Of a DNA stretch of 44,414 bases, positions 15,030 to 25,500 are shown in pieces (position 1 is the first letter of the stretch; every line of letters begins with the position of its first letter). The position numbers and the translations under genes are program-made. The stretch comes from Chitinophaga barathri. GTDB lineage: Bacteria; Bacteroidota; Bacteroidia; Chitinophagales; Chitinophagaceae. The stretch lies in contig NZ_RMBX01000023.1 in NCBI RefSeq assembly GCF_003807585.1, positions 1 to 44,414 on the forward strand. The letters are read 5' to 3'. Below the pieces are notes generated by a model that saw only the letters and a list, made by a program, of their open reading frames with translations, was not told the origin of the DNA and made no database searches.

Positions 15030-16130
15030 TTACAGGTAGTGAAAGTTAGTTTTAGGTGTGATATTCAGTAAAGTGTGGTAGATCAGCTGGATGGTCTGCT
15101 CAATATCGTCCTTTTTGACCATTTCCACCGTGGTATGCATATAACGCAGGGGAAGGCTGATGAGGGCGGACGGCGTACCGTCGTTTGAGTAGGCGAAAGC
15201 ATCCGTGTCCGTACCCGTGCTGCGGCTTACGGCATGCAGCTGGTGGGGGATCTTCTCCTTTTTGGCGGTGGAGATGATCAGGTCGCGGAGGATGTTGTGA
15301 ACCGCCGGGCCGTAGGTAATGCTGGGGCCGCCGCCGCATTTGATCTCCCCTTCGATGTTCTTATTGATCATCGGGGTGGTGGTATCGTGGGTCACATCCG
15401 TGATGATGGCTACATTCGGCTTGATGCGTTTGGCGATCATCTCGGCGCCGCGCAGGCCTACCTCCTCCTGTACCGCGTTCACGATATAAAGGCCGAAAGG
15501 CAGGCGCTGTTTGTTCTCGGTGAGCAAACGGGCCACTTCCGCGATCATAAAGCCGCCAATACGGTTGTCTATGGCACGGCAAATGTAATAGTCGTAATTC
15601 AGCTCTTCGAAACCGTCTTCAAAGGTCACTACGCAGCCTACGTGAATGCCCAGGTCTTCCACTTCTTTGCGGGAGCGGGCGCCGCAGTCCAGGAAGATGT
15701 TGTCCACCTTGGGCTGGGGTTCTTTGCCATCGCCGCTGCGAAGGCGTGTATGAATGGCGGGCCAGCCGAATACGGCTTTCACCATGCCTTTTTCGGTATG
15801 GATGTTCACCCTTTTGGAAGGAGCGATAGCCTGGTCAGAACCGCCGTTGCGGATCACGTAAATGAGCCCTTCGGGGGATACGTAGTTCACAAACCAGGAG
15901 ATCTCATCCGCATGCGCCTCGATCACCACTTTAAAAGCGGCTTCGGGGTTGATGATGCCCACAGCGGAACCGTATGGGTCCACGATGGTGTCGTCGATAT
16001 AAGGTTTGAGGTATTCCAGCCATAGTTTCTGCCCTTCTTTCTCAAAGCCGGTAGGGGCAGGGTTATTCAGGTAGTTTTTCAGGAAGGTCAGCGATTCCTT
16101 TGTAAATATTGATTTCTGTTTTTTAGACAT
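15030..16130 (-). CDS. M42 family metallo-aminopeptidase
   Basis: This 366-aa protein matches the M42 glutamyl/general aminopeptidase family, which forms large cytoplasmic dodecameric shells and trims peptides. Metal ligands and catalytic residues are visible: His73 and Asp75 in EAHADEISWF, Asp in CRAIDNRIGG, the Glu pair in VQEEVGLRGAE, Asp in IITDVTHD and His in RYMHTTVEMV. The PDA-type insert domain around residues 85-165 is present. There is no signal peptide, so it acts in the cytoplasm. The ATG at 16130 gives the usual length. It has its own likely promoter at the end of the UbiA-like gene. Confidence 0.92.
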   Translation of the reverse strand: MSKKQKSIFTKESLTFLKNYLNNPAPTGFEKEGQKLWLEYLKPYIDDTIVDPYGSAVGIINPEAAFKVVIEAHADEISWFVNYVSPEGLIYVIRNGGSDQAIAPSKRVNIHTEKGMVKAVFGWPAIHTRLRSGDGKEPQPKVDNIFLDCGARSRKEVEDLGIHVGCVVTFEDGFEELNYDYYICRAIDNRIGGFMIAEVARLLTENKQRLPFGLYIVNAVQEEVGLRGAEMIAKRIKPNVAIITDVTHDTTTPMINKNIEGEIKCGGGPSITYGPAVHNILRDLIISTAKKEKIPHQLHAVSRSTGTDTDAFAYSNDGTPSALISLPLRYMHTTVEMVKKDDIEQTIQLIYHTLLNITPKTNFHYL

Positions 16131-16159
16131 CGTATGTTCAGGTTATTATTTATATCCGG

Positions 16160-16193
16160 CAAAAATACGGATTCCGCGCATTAGGCCCGTCAA
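16160..16193 (-). promoter_or_regulatory. possible promoter of the M42 gene
   Basis: On the minus strand TTG (16191-16193) and TATTTTTG (16160-16167) fit the Bacteroidota elements, but the 23-base spacer is at the long end of the accepted range. The -33 element overlaps the stop codon of the UbiA-like gene. Confidence 0.45.
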
Positions 16194-17044
16194 ATTCCGC
16201 CGGCGGCCAGCCAGGCAAAATGCAAAATGGCGGAAAACATCATCAGCCCGTCCAGGAAAAAGTAATACACATAATCGGAGGTATGCTTTTGCGCGTAGGC
16301 TTTTACAAGGGCCGTCACCGCCACGGGCGCCAGCAGGCTGAATACGACAAACAGCGGCACCGCGGGCGCCAGCGCCAGGGCAAAACCGGCCGCGATGACC
16401 AATGAAATATAATAAAGCCGGTCCAGCAGGCGGTCCGGCAAAGCGGTGATCAGGCTGCGGATGCCCTGCCCGCGGTCTTCTTCACGGTCCCGGTAGTCGA
16501 ACAGGATGCAGATGGCGTAAATGAGGAAAAAACGGTAAACGGCGAGGAACACCAGGTCCCGGGTGTCCGCAAACATCATGTCCGCCATGAACGCCGGCAG
16601 GAGCGTGGTGACGTACATCCATACAAAAGACAGGAAGATGGTTTTGCCCACCGCGATCTTTGCCAGCCAGCGGAAGGCGGGATGCGGCAGTTTAGGCGCG
16701 GAATACAGGAAGGTGAGTACCACGGCCCCGGTGATGGGCAGCCAGTGCTGCCAGAGGTGGATAAAGAACCACAAAGAGCCCAGCAGCCCGATGACACAAC
16801 CCGTCAGTTGCAATGCACGCTGCCGCTGCCCCCAGAGGATGCGTTCGGAATTCCGGATGGAGCCTGGCGTGAGGTACCAGTGGAAATTATAACTGCAGAT
16901 GGTGGAGAAAAATACGAAGCCGGCGAAGTTCAGCCTGTCCAGCTTCAGCTGCAATATCTCTTCAGACTGCCATACCATGGCCAATGCACATATCGCGATA
17001 TATATCGAGCTAAACAGCAGGAAATTAAAAAAGCCCCGGATCAT
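16190..17044 (-). CDS. UbiA-superfamily-like integral membrane protein, first Asp motif missing
   Basis: This 284-aa protein has about eight membrane segments. The second Asp-rich motif of UbiA prenyltransferases is seen at residues 183-190 (DYRDREED, a D-x2-D-x3-D pattern), followed by GIRSL. FLYSAPKLPHP near residue 112 resembles the family's YSxP element. The first Asp-rich motif, expected near residue 53, is replaced by SYNFHWYLTP with no aspartate. It may bind a different substrate or have lost prenyl transfer. The macrodomain gene stops 20 bases upstream, so they are probably cotranscribed. No quinone-biosynthesis genes are adjacent. Confidence 0.7.
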   Translation of the reverse strand: MIRGFFNFLLFSSIYIAICALAMVWQSEEILQLKLDRLNFAGFVFFSTICSYNFHWYLTPGSIRNSERILWGQRQRALQLTGCVIGLLGSLWFFIHLWQHWLPITGAVVLTFLYSAPKLPHPAFRWLAKIAVGKTIFLSFVWMYVTTLLPAFMADMMFADTRDLVFLAVYRFFLIYAICILFDYRDREEDRGQGIRSLITALPDRLLDRLYYISLVIAAGFALALAPAVPLFVVFSLLAPVAVTALVKAYAQKHTSDYVYYFFLDGLMMFSAILHFAWLAAGGI

Positions 17045-17064
17045 TCGGCTAAAATAGGGAGAAA

Positions 17065-17589
17065 TTACTTTTCCTTCAGCAGGGATTCGTAGAGGGCGTA
17101 ATTTTCATCGTCAAAACATACGAAGGTGACGGACAGGGGCTCTTCATGCTGGTTCAGGAATGTTTTCACGGTATCGATAGCTATCTGCGCGGCGAGGTCT
17201 TTGGGGAAATGATAAATGCCCGTGCTGATATTCGGGAAGGAAATGGTATGGATACCGTTTTCTATGGCCAGTTTCAGGGCGTTCCGGTAGGCGTTGGCCA
17301 GCAGCTGCGGTTCGTTTTTATCGCCGCCGTTCCATACGGGCCCTACGGTGTGAATGACGTATTTTGTTTTCAGGTTGCCTCCGCCGGTGATTACTGCTTC
17401 GCCTGTTTTACAACCGCCCTGCCGGTTGCGTATCCTGATACATTCGTTGAGTATCTCAGGCCCTCCCGCGCGGTGAATGGCCCCATCCACCCCGCCTCCG
17501 CCCAGCAGGGAAGAGTTGGCGGCGTTCACGATCGCATCCGCGTTCTGTTTGGTGATATCTCCTTTGATGAGATAGATCTTGTTTGGCAT
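17065..17589 (-). CDS. macrodomain protein (O-acetyl-ADP-ribose deacetylase-like)
   Basis: This 174-aa protein is a single macrodomain of the YmdB/MacroD type, which binds ADP-ribose and removes it, or its acetyl group, from targets. DAIVNAANSSLLGGGGVDGAIHRAGG (residues 18-43, with catalytic-loop Asn and Asp) and SFPNISTGIYHFP show the ligand-binding loops. I place the start at the ATG at 17589, which begins MPNKIYLIKGDIT as in the family. A longer frame would run through the sulfatase-operon terminator and adds unrelated sequence. It lies just upstream of the UbiA-like gene, 20 bases apart. Confidence 0.9.
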   Translation of the reverse strand: MPNKIYLIKGDITKQNADAIVNAANSSLLGGGGVDGAIHRAGGPEILNECIRIRNRQGGCKTGEAVITGGGNLKTKYVIHTVGPVWNGGDKNEPQLLANAYRNALKLAIENGIHTISFPNISTGIYHFPKDLAAQIAIDTVKTFLNQHEEPLSVTFVCFDDENYALYESLLKEK

Positions 17590-17707
17590 AATTGGAGCAT
17601 TTTGCGGTATCAACCGCTTAATAAAGGTATCGAATAATAAATACTTTGCAGCACAATCACCTTGTTCACGGGCGTTGGCATAAAGGCCGTCCGCTGGGTG
17701 CGAAACT

Positions 17708-17733
17708 AAAAAGCCATCCCGTAAAGGGATGGC
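17708..17733 (-). terminator. terminator of the SusCD-sulfatase operon
   Basis: GCCATCCC (17713-17720) and GGGATGGC (17726-17733) form an 8-bp stem with a 5-base loop. The minus strand continues with five T. It lies 25 bases past the last sulfatase stop codon. Confidence 0.88.
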
Positions 17734-17757
17734 CTGGCTCTCGAAATTCACGTTTAC

Positions 17758-19371
17758 TTACTTACTGTCGAATATAGATTTGGGTTTGATGAGGTCATAT
17801 TCTACCACGCCGGTCCTTTTGGCCCAGTCGAAATAAGAGGCGGACAGCTCATTCACAACCTGGCGGTTCTGCTGTGCCAGGTCGGTGGTTTCACCGCGGT
17901 CTTTTTCGATGTCATATAATTCCCAGCGGTATTGCGGGTAACTTGAAACAAGTTTCCATTTTCCTTTTCTTACAGCCCTGTTGCCCGCTCTTTCCCAGAA
18001 GATAGGCTCTTCGCGGTTCAGCTCCGTATTCGAAAAGAAAAGCGGCGCCAGGCTTTTGCCGGGCAGCTGGTTGGTGGTTACACCATGGTATTGCGCGGGA
18101 TATTTTGCGCCCGCTATCTCGTAGAAAGTTGGCGCGAGATCTATCAGGTGGGCCGTGCCTTTGGCAATGCCTCCTTTTTTGATCTTAGCGGGGAACCATG
18201 CGATCAATGGCGAGCTGATGCCGCCTTCGTACATGGAGTTTTTGAACGCGCGGAAAGGAGCGTTGGATACAAATGACCAGTTTTTTCCCTGTGCTTCAAA
18301 AGACCCTGCCGTGCCTACGGAACCGGAGTTGCGGCCGGCTTTTTTGCCGCCGTGCGCCACGTCTTCAGCCGGCGCGCCATTGTCTGAAATAAATACGATG
18401 AGGGTGTTGTCATCTTTTTTCAGTGCCTTGAGTTTGTCCAGCAGCTTGCCCACACCCTGGTCCATCCGGTCCACCATCGCGGCGAATACTTCCATTTTGG
18501 CCGCCCAGAGTTGTTTTTCATCAAAAGTGAGGTTGTCCCAGTCCGGCACGGTTTCATCGCGGGTGGCTACTGTTTGCCCGGGCGCGAGCAAACCTAGTTT
18601 TGCCTGGCGCGCCAGGCGCTCGTTGCGCAGGGAATCCCAGCCGATATCGTAACGGCCCTTATATTTCGCAATGTCTTCCGGAAGCGCCTGTAAAGGCCAG
18701 TGCGGAGCGTTGTAAGCGAGGTACAGGAAAAACGGCTTCTCCGATTTATTTTGTTCTTCGATAAAAGCCACGGCGTTGTTCGTGATCTCGTCCGTGAAAT
18801 AATAGCTGTTATCTGCGGGATGCTGGCGTTTGTTGTTTTTCAGCAGTACCACCGGATATTCCCCGCCCCTGATGGGCATGGGTTTGGCGTCAAAATAATT
18901 GGCGCCGCCGCCCACAATACCATACGATTGTTCAAACCCGCGCTGGTTGGGCCAGCTCAGGCTATCGTTGCCCACGTGCCATTTGCCGGAAAGCAGCGTA
19001 CTGTAACCCGCGCCTTTCAGCACTTCGGCAAGCGTGAGGGATTCACGGTTCAGGAAACCCTGGTAAGCGGGCAATCCGAGGTTCACATCAAAGTAGCCGA
19101 TGCCTGCTTTATGCTGGTACTGCCCGGTAAGCAGCGAGGCGCGGGTGGGCGCGCAGATGGAGTTGTTGTAGAACTCTTTCAGGCGGAGGCCTTCTGTGGC
19201 CAGCCTGTCCAGGTTCGGCGTGCGGATCTCGGAGCCGTATGCACCCAGGTCCGCGTATCCCATATCATCCACCATGATGAGGATGATGTTCGGTTTTTTC
19301 TGTGCCTGTACTTTGCCGGCCAGCAGCACGGCAGCCAATATAGTGGCGGAAGCGATGAATAGTCTTTTCAT
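17758..19371 (-). CDS. secreted S1 family sulfatase 1
   Basis: This 537-aa protein begins with a signal peptide (residues 1-23, ending VQA-Q) and acts in the periplasm or at the cell surface. The S1 sulfatase fold opens with PNIILIMVDDMGYAD (metal-binding Asp pair 35-36). The formylglycine motif CAPTR has Cys73, which must be modified by a sulfatase-maturating enzyme not seen here. GKWHVG and the late FISDNGAPAED motif supply further active-site residues. It hydrolyses an organic sulfate ester, probably on a glycan. It is the last gene of the operon and starts nine bases after its paralogue stops. Confidence 0.94.
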   Translation of the reverse strand: MKRLFIASATILAAVLLAGKVQAQKKPNIILIMVDDMGYADLGAYGSEIRTPNLDRLATEGLRLKEFYNNSICAPTRASLLTGQYQHKAGIGYFDVNLGLPAYQGFLNRESLTLAEVLKGAGYSTLLSGKWHVGNDSLSWPNQRGFEQSYGIVGGGANYFDAKPMPIRGGEYPVVLLKNNKRQHPADNSYYFTDEITNNAVAFIEEQNKSEKPFFLYLAYNAPHWPLQALPEDIAKYKGRYDIGWDSLRNERLARQAKLGLLAPGQTVATRDETVPDWDNLTFDEKQLWAAKMEVFAAMVDRMDQGVGKLLDKLKALKKDDNTLIVFISDNGAPAEDVAHGGKKAGRNSGSVGTAGSFEAQGKNWSFVSNAPFRAFKNSMYEGGISSPLIAWFPAKIKKGGIAKGTAHLIDLAPTFYEIAGAKYPAQYHGVTTNQLPGKSLAPLFFSNTELNREEPIFWERAGNRAVRKGKWKLVSSYPQYRWELYDIEKDRGETTDLAQQNRQVVNELSASYFDWAKRTGVVEYDLIKPKSIFDSK

Positions 19372-19380
19372 GTCGGTTGT

Positions 19381-21054
19381 TTAGGGGTTTCGTTGAGCAC
19401 TGCGCTGCCTGCCGGATGTAGCGGTGGCATTGGTGTTGGTATTTGTGGTGTTGCTGTTAAAAGGCCCTGCAAACCCGGAAGGCCCGGCAGGTTTGATCTT
19501 GTCGTAGTCCACCACGTCGTTGTTCTTCGCCCAGCTGTCATAAGCGGCGGAAAGCTCGCTGACGATCTGCGGGTTTTGCGCGGCAAGGTCTTTGGTTTCC
19601 GCGCGGTCCGCTTCTATATCGTACAATTCCCATTGATTACGCGGGTAGGATGACACGAGTTTCCATTTGCCATTGCGCACCGCGCGGTTGCCCGCCCGCT
19701 CCCAGAACAGCGGTGTTTTACGGCTTATTTCCTGTTGTGTGAAAAAAAGCGGGGCAAGACTGACGCCCGGCAGGGGATGGGTGTTCACCTGGTTAAAAAC
19801 GGTGGGGTAACCGGCTCCCGCAACTTCGTAAAAAGTAGGGGCCAGATCGATGAGATGGGCGGTGCCGCGGGCAAAGGTGCCGCCTTTGATCTTAGCGGGG
19901 TACCAGGCGATCAGCGGCGAACTGATGCCACCTTCATAAGCGGTGGCCTTGTAGGAGCGGTGGGGTGAGTTGGATACATACGCCCAGTTCTGCTCCTGGT
20001 AATCATAAGAGCCCGCCGTGCCGATAGGCCCCGAGCTGCGCTGGCGTTTCCTGCCGGTGGGTATGAACCCGCCCTGGGCACCATTGTCCGAGATAAATAC
20101 GATCAGTGTGTTATCATCTTTTTTCAGCTCTTTCAGTTTGGCAAGAATGCGGCCGATGCCCTGGTCCATCCGGTCTATCATGGCGGCGTAGACTTCCATT
20201 TTTTTCTCCCAGAGTTTTTGTTCGTCGTACGTCAGGCTTTGCCAGGCGGGTACTTCAGCGTCCCGTGAAATGGTCGTGTTGGCATTGATCAATCCGAGTT
20301 TTTTCTGCTTGTCAATCCGCTGCGTGCGCAGGGAATCCCAGCCGATGGAATATTTTCCCTTGTATTTCGCGATGTCTTCCGGCCGTGCCTGCAAAGGCCA
20401 GTGCGGCGCGTTGTACGCTACGTAGAGAAAAAACGGTTTGCCGGTTTTGTCCTGCTCGTCCAGGAATTTTTCGGCATGGCCGGCTATTTCGTCTGTAAGG
20501 TATTGACCGGGCTGCAGCGTGACCTGCTGGTTGTTTTCCACGAGCTGCACGGGTGGCACCTTTTCTTTGTATGGACTGATGTCATAATAATTACTGGCGC
20601 CGCCAATGAACCCGAAGAATTTATCAAACCCGCGCTGGTTTGGCCAGCTGAGGCTATCGTCACCCACATGCCATTTGCCGGACATGAGCGTGCTGTAACC
20701 GGATTGTTTCAGCACTTCCGCCAGCGTCAGCGAAGATTTGTTCAGGTAACCCTGGTAGGCGGGCAGCCCGAGGTTCACGTTAAAATAACCGATCCCGGCT
20801 TTGTGGGCGAACTGGCCCGTCATCAACGAAGCGCGTGTGGGGGCGCAGATGGAGTTGTTGTAAAACTCGCGCAGGCGCAGGCCTTCGCGGGCCAGCCTGT
20901 CCAGGTTGGGCGTGCTGATCTCGGAGCCATACGGCCCGATGTCGGAGAATCCCATATCGTCCACCATAATGAGGATGATATTGGGTTTCTTTTGCTGTTG
21001 GGCCATGCTGTGTTGAAAGATACCGAGTAGGGCCAGCAATATGCATATTCTCAT
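19381..21054 (-). CDS. secreted S1 family sulfatase 2
   Basis: This 557-aa protein is a close paralogue of the downstream sulfatase along its full length, including the unusual FYNNSICAPTRASL stretch. It has a signal peptide (residues 1-18, ending SMA-Q), the metal-binding Asp pair in MVDDMGFSD and Cys70 in CAPTR for formylglycine conversion. The differences are concentrated in substrate-side loops and in a C-terminal tail rich in Asn, Thr and Gly. That tail, about 35 residues, has no counterpart in sulfatase 1. The pair looks like a tandem duplication with different sulfate positions as targets, by inference. It begins 25 bases after the SusD-like gene. Confidence 0.94.
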   Translation of the reverse strand: MRICILLALLGIFQHSMAQQQKKPNIILIMVDDMGFSDIGPYGSEISTPNLDRLAREGLRLREFYNNSICAPTRASLMTGQFAHKAGIGYFNVNLGLPAYQGYLNKSSLTLAEVLKQSGYSTLMSGKWHVGDDSLSWPNQRGFDKFFGFIGGASNYYDISPYKEKVPPVQLVENNQQVTLQPGQYLTDEIAGHAEKFLDEQDKTGKPFFLYVAYNAPHWPLQARPEDIAKYKGKYSIGWDSLRTQRIDKQKKLGLINANTTISRDAEVPAWQSLTYDEQKLWEKKMEVYAAMIDRMDQGIGRILAKLKELKKDDNTLIVFISDNGAQGGFIPTGRKRQRSSGPIGTAGSYDYQEQNWAYVSNSPHRSYKATAYEGGISSPLIAWYPAKIKGGTFARGTAHLIDLAPTFYEVAGAGYPTVFNQVNTHPLPGVSLAPLFFTQQEISRKTPLFWERAGNRAVRNGKWKLVSSYPRNQWELYDIEADRAETKDLAAQNPQIVSELSAAYDSWAKNNDVVDYDKIKPAGPSGFAGPFNSNTTNTNTNATATSGRQRSAQRNP

Positions 21055-21079
21055 GTGAAAGGGTTTGTCTCGTTGATGG

Positions 21080-22552
21080 TTAGTTTACCCATAGCGGGTC
21101 TTGTTTGAGTTTTGGGTTCAGGTTCAGTTCCCGCTGCGGTGTGGGGAAATGGATGTGTTTGGGCGCTGCCAGCGTTTTTCCTGCCGCCTTCAGTGTTTTT
21201 ACATAATAGTCGGGGCCGCGGCGCACGAGGTCAAACCAGCGCTGGTATTCAAACACCAGTTCTTTTCTCCGTTCCTGGAATACGCTGTCCCGGAAATCAT
21301 TTACAGACAGGGAAGGTGCAATGTTCCGCAGCAGCGGGATACCCGCGCGTTGTCTTACTTCATCTATTGCATCATAAGCCCCGGAAGTGGGTGTCTGGTG
21401 TTGTTCATTGAGGGCTTCGGCATAAATGAGCAGCACTTCCGCATAACGGATAATGGGCAGGTTGCGGGAAGACTGGCCGGGGTTGCCCACCACGGCGGGG
21501 TCGTAGTATTTGTGAAGGTGCGGCTCAAAGGTATAAAGCCTTCCATCTGTCGGGCTCACCATTTGTGTAATGAAGGTAACGCTTCTGCGGGTATCCGTTT
21601 CGGCAAAACTTTCATACAATCCGCCCTGCTTGTGAATGGCATCCGCATAGTCGCCGTTGATGCCGGGCACTTCATTCGGCGCGGAGCGGCTGGCCAGGCT
21701 GTTCCCCTGGTATCCGGCGTTGCCCTGGAACTGTGCGGAGAAGATATGTTCCTTCCCGTTTTTCTTCGACACTTCAAATACATCCCCGAAATTCTCAAAG
21801 AGCCCGTACCAGTGTTTGTCGATCACTTCTTTGCTTTTGGCGGCGGCATTGGGCCAGTCCTGTTGGGTGAGGTATACTTTGGCCAGCAGGCTTTTGGCGG
21901 AGCCGGCGCTTGCCCGGCCGATGTCCGCGCTGCCGTATTCATTGGGCGCCGGCAGGTTTTCCGCATCCCGGAGGTCTTTGATGATCTGCTGATATACATC
22001 GGCTGCGGGGGATTTTGCTACATACAGGGCTTCGGGGGAAAAGGATGTCGTTTCGTGCAGCACGATGGGCACGTCGCCAAACCAGCGCACGAGGTTAAAA
22101 TAATGCAGCGCCCGCAGGAACTTGGATTCATTGATCAGCCGCGCGCGGATGTTTTCGGAGATCTTACCGGCTGGTATCAGCGGGATGCGGTCTATGGCGA
22201 TGTTCGAGGTGTTGATGGCGTCATAGCTTTGTTTCCACAGTTGCTCCATCCTGTCGTTGGACGCGTCGTGCGTGAGGCCGGAAATGGCGCGTACGTGCGC
22301 GTTCCTGGCTCTCGGGCCGGCTTCGTAATCGTCGGTGGCCATTTCCACGCCTATCTGGAACAGGCTGTTGTAAAGGGACTGTCCTGTTTCGTAGAGTTTA
22401 CGGTAACTGGCGGTGACCGCCGCGGTGGCCTGCTGCTCGTTCTGGTAAAACTGCTCCGTGACCAGCTGCGATGCCGGCTCTTCATCAAGGCTGGAGCAGG
22501 CGCCGGATGAGAGGATGAGGATGAAAAAAAATATTTCGGATGTACGTTTCAT
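21080..22552 (-). CDS. SusD/RagB-like nutrient-binding lipoprotein
   Basis: This 490-aa protein is the outer-membrane surface lipoprotein that captures substrate for its SusC partner. A signal sequence with LSSGAC places the lipidated Cys at residue 19. The N-terminal TPR-like SusD_3 region, including QNEQQATAAVTASYRKLY, and the C-terminal RagB/SusD domain (IRYAEVLLIYAEALN, FEYQRWFDLVRRG) are clear. I use the ATG at 22552; the longer frame only adds a TTG codon before it. It starts 17 bases after susC stops, the usual arrangement. Confidence 0.95.
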   Translation of the reverse strand: MKRTSEIFFFILILSSGACSSLDEEPASQLVTEQFYQNEQQATAAVTASYRKLYETGQSLYNSLFQIGVEMATDDYEAGPRARNAHVRAISGLTHDASNDRMEQLWKQSYDAINTSNIAIDRIPLIPAGKISENIRARLINESKFLRALHYFNLVRWFGDVPIVLHETTSFSPEALYVAKSPAADVYQQIIKDLRDAENLPAPNEYGSADIGRASAGSAKSLLAKVYLTQQDWPNAAAKSKEVIDKHWYGLFENFGDVFEVSKKNGKEHIFSAQFQGNAGYQGNSLASRSAPNEVPGINGDYADAIHKQGGLYESFAETDTRRSVTFITQMVSPTDGRLYTFEPHLHKYYDPAVVGNPGQSSRNLPIIRYAEVLLIYAEALNEQHQTPTSGAYDAIDEVRQRAGIPLLRNIAPSLSVNDFRDSVFQERRKELVFEYQRWFDLVRRGPDYYVKTLKAAGKTLAAPKHIHFPTPQRELNLNPKLKQDPLWVN

Positions 22553-22569
22553 CAAACATAAGTTTAAGA

Positions 22570-25500
22570 TCAGAAAGAAATTTTAGCGCCGGCGCTTACC
22601 GTCCTGGATACGGGGTAAATGCCGGAATCCGTGCCGGGCGATACATTGCTGCCGGAAGTCACTTCCGGGTCGAAGCCGGTGTAGTTCGTCCAGGTCAGGA
22701 GATTTTGCGCGGATACATATACTTCAACCGAGGCGATATTGCGGAAGACGGAGCGGGGGAGGGAATAACCCAACGCGATGTTTTTCACACGCAGGAAAGA
22801 ACCGTCTTCAATAAACCGGTCGGAGAATACGGGCGCGGGGTCCAGCTTGGCGCGCGGGATCTGCGTGTTCGTATGTTCAGGCGTCCAGCGGTCGAGGGCT
22901 GAAGCGGCCGCGTTTTGCTGGCCGGTGAACAGCTCCAGCTGCTGGCGGTTGGAATTAAGTATTTTGTTGCCGTATGATCCTTGCAGGAATACAGAAAGCG
23001 AAAGCCCTTTCCAGTCGAAAGTATTGTTCAGGCCAAAGATAAAATCAGGTTGCGCATTGCCGATAATGGTGCGGTCTGCCGCTGTGGTGAACAGTTTGTC
23101 GCCGCTGATATCCTTATACAGCCTGTCGCCTGGTTTAGGTGTGGCGCTGCCGGTGTATTGTCCTTTGCCGGCTTCTTCGCCCGGCTGCAGGATGCCGTCG
23201 GTAACAGTGCCGTAAAAGCTGCCCAACGGCTCGCCTACACGGATGATGTAATTGCCCGTGATGTAGGACCGGGCTCCATTGCCCAATGTGAGCACCTTAT
23301 TGCGGTTGAGCGAAAAGCTGAGGTTCGTGTTCCATCCCAGCGCGCCGGTGAGGTTCCGGCTGTTTACGCCTATCTCAAATCCTTTGTTCTGTACGGAACC
23401 GAAGTTTTGCAGGGATGCATTCTGCCCGGTGGTCCAGGGGATCTCAACGCTCAGCAGCAGGTCCTGCGTCTTTTTGTAATATCCGTCCAGCGATACCTGG
23501 AGGCGGTTATTAAATAACCCCACATCAATGCCCGCATTGTACTGATAGGTGGTTTCCCAGCCCAGTTTGTCGTTCGGGATGCGTGAGGGCGCGAAGCCGG
23601 TAAATGTTTTGCCGCCGAAGAGATAAGTGAGGCTGTACAATGCCGCCAGCGACTGGTATTCCCCGATCTCCAGGTTTCCGGTGGTGCCAAAACTGGCCCT
23701 GATCTTCAGGTCGCTGATGGTTTTACTGAGCGCCCTGAAGAACGGTTCGTTGCTGACGCGCCATGACGCAGCCGCGGAAGGGAAGTAGCCCCATTTGTTG
23801 CCTTTGCCGAAGCGGGAAGATCCGTCCGTCCTGATGCTGGCGGTGAAATAATACCGGTTGGCGTAATTATAGTTCACACGCGCCAGCCACGAGTGCAGCA
23901 CCCAGGCGGTGGCATCGGAATAGGGGCGTACGAGCGTGGCGCCGCTTTGCAGGTTGTTGTAGGTGAGGTCGTTTGTTACAAAGTTTTGTGCGCCGCTGCG
24001 GCTTACGTCGCTGGTGTATTCCTGCTGCGTAAAACCTGCGAGCGCGTCGAAGTTATGTTTCCCGAAAGACTTTGCGTATGAAACTGTATTCTCGTTCAGC
24101 CATGAATAGGAACTGTAAGTGCCCTGTCCGGCGGAGCCGTTTGTCTGCGCGCCTTCATAGATGGTAGAGGGAATGTAACTTTTTTCGTTGGTGGTATTCA
24201 CGTCCGCGCCAAAAAGCACCTTTACCTGCAAACCTTCCAGTATTTTATATTCCGCGAAGGCGGTGCCGAAGAAGCGGTTGGTGATGGATTTGTTGATCTG
24301 TTCATTGATGGTGGCCACGGGGTTTGCGAATATATTTTCAAATGGGTTACGCAGGGTGTAACTGCCGTCAGGCTCATACACGGTAGCGGTGGGCGGCATG
24401 ATCAGCAGGGAAGATACGATGCCGGCCGGCGCAACGTTCGCATCGCTTTTGCTGGCAGTGAGCGCGGCGCTTACTTTGAGCCTGTCGAAGGGATTGGCGT
24501 CCACATTGGCGCGTATGCTGAAGCGGGAAAAATCTGTGTTGCGGATGATGCCCTGCTGATTAAAATAGTTGCCGGAAAGAAGGTAACGCGTTTTGGCGCT
24601 GCCCCCGCTGATGGTCAGTTGGTGGCTTTGCTGCGGCGCGGAGCGGAAGGCTTCGTCCTGCCAGTCTGTTCCGCGTCCCAGCTGGTCTATCTGTGCCTGG
24701 GTGAGGTATTGATTTTTCCCTCGTGAAGGATTGGCGTCGTACAGTACTTCGTTGCGTAATACGGCAAAGTCCTTCGCGCCTAAAACCGCTATCTTTTTAC
24801 GAAGTGACTGAACGCCATAAAGTACTTCATAAGAAAGAGCGCTTTTATCCGCCTTTCCCTTTTTGGTGGTAATGATCACCACGCCGTTCGCGCCACGTGA
24901 ACCGTAAATGGCAGTGGCGGAGGCATCTTTCAATACGTCGATGCTTTCGATGTCCGAAGGGTTGATGTTTGCCAGGGGATTCACCGGCGTGCCGCTGAGG
25001 ATGCCCGCGCTCACGGGATTGTTATAAACCGGGAAGCCGTCTATCACATACAAAGGTTCATTGCCGCCCTGTATGGAGCTTCCGCCACGTATGCGGATGC
25101 TGACGCCCCCGCCGGGCTGCCCGGACGTCTGCGTTACCTGTATGCCGGGCACGGAGCCTTTCAGCGCCTGGTCCAGTGAACTGACAGGCTGTTTCAGCAG
25201 GTTGCCTGACACGGATGAAATGGAACCTGTAAGGTCGCTTTTCTTTTGTGTGCCATAACCGACTACCACCACATCATTCAGCTGGTTCTGCACTGGCTCC
25301 AGCCGTATTTCCACCTGTCCTGTTTCGGCGATCACTTCCTGTTTTTTATACCCCAGGAAACTGACGATGAGGGTGTAGGGGAATTTCTGCCCGGTCACAA
25401 AACCGAACTTCCCCTGTTCGTCCGTGCTCACACCGTGCGTGGTGCCTTTGATCTGCACTATCGCTCCCGGCAGGGCTTCGCGGCTAACGGCGTCTACCAC

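Noticed and set aside
17590..17751. 54-residue N-terminal extension of the macrodomain protein
   Set aside because: The frame runs through the terminator of the sulfatase operon, and the macrodomain begins normally at the ATG at 17589.
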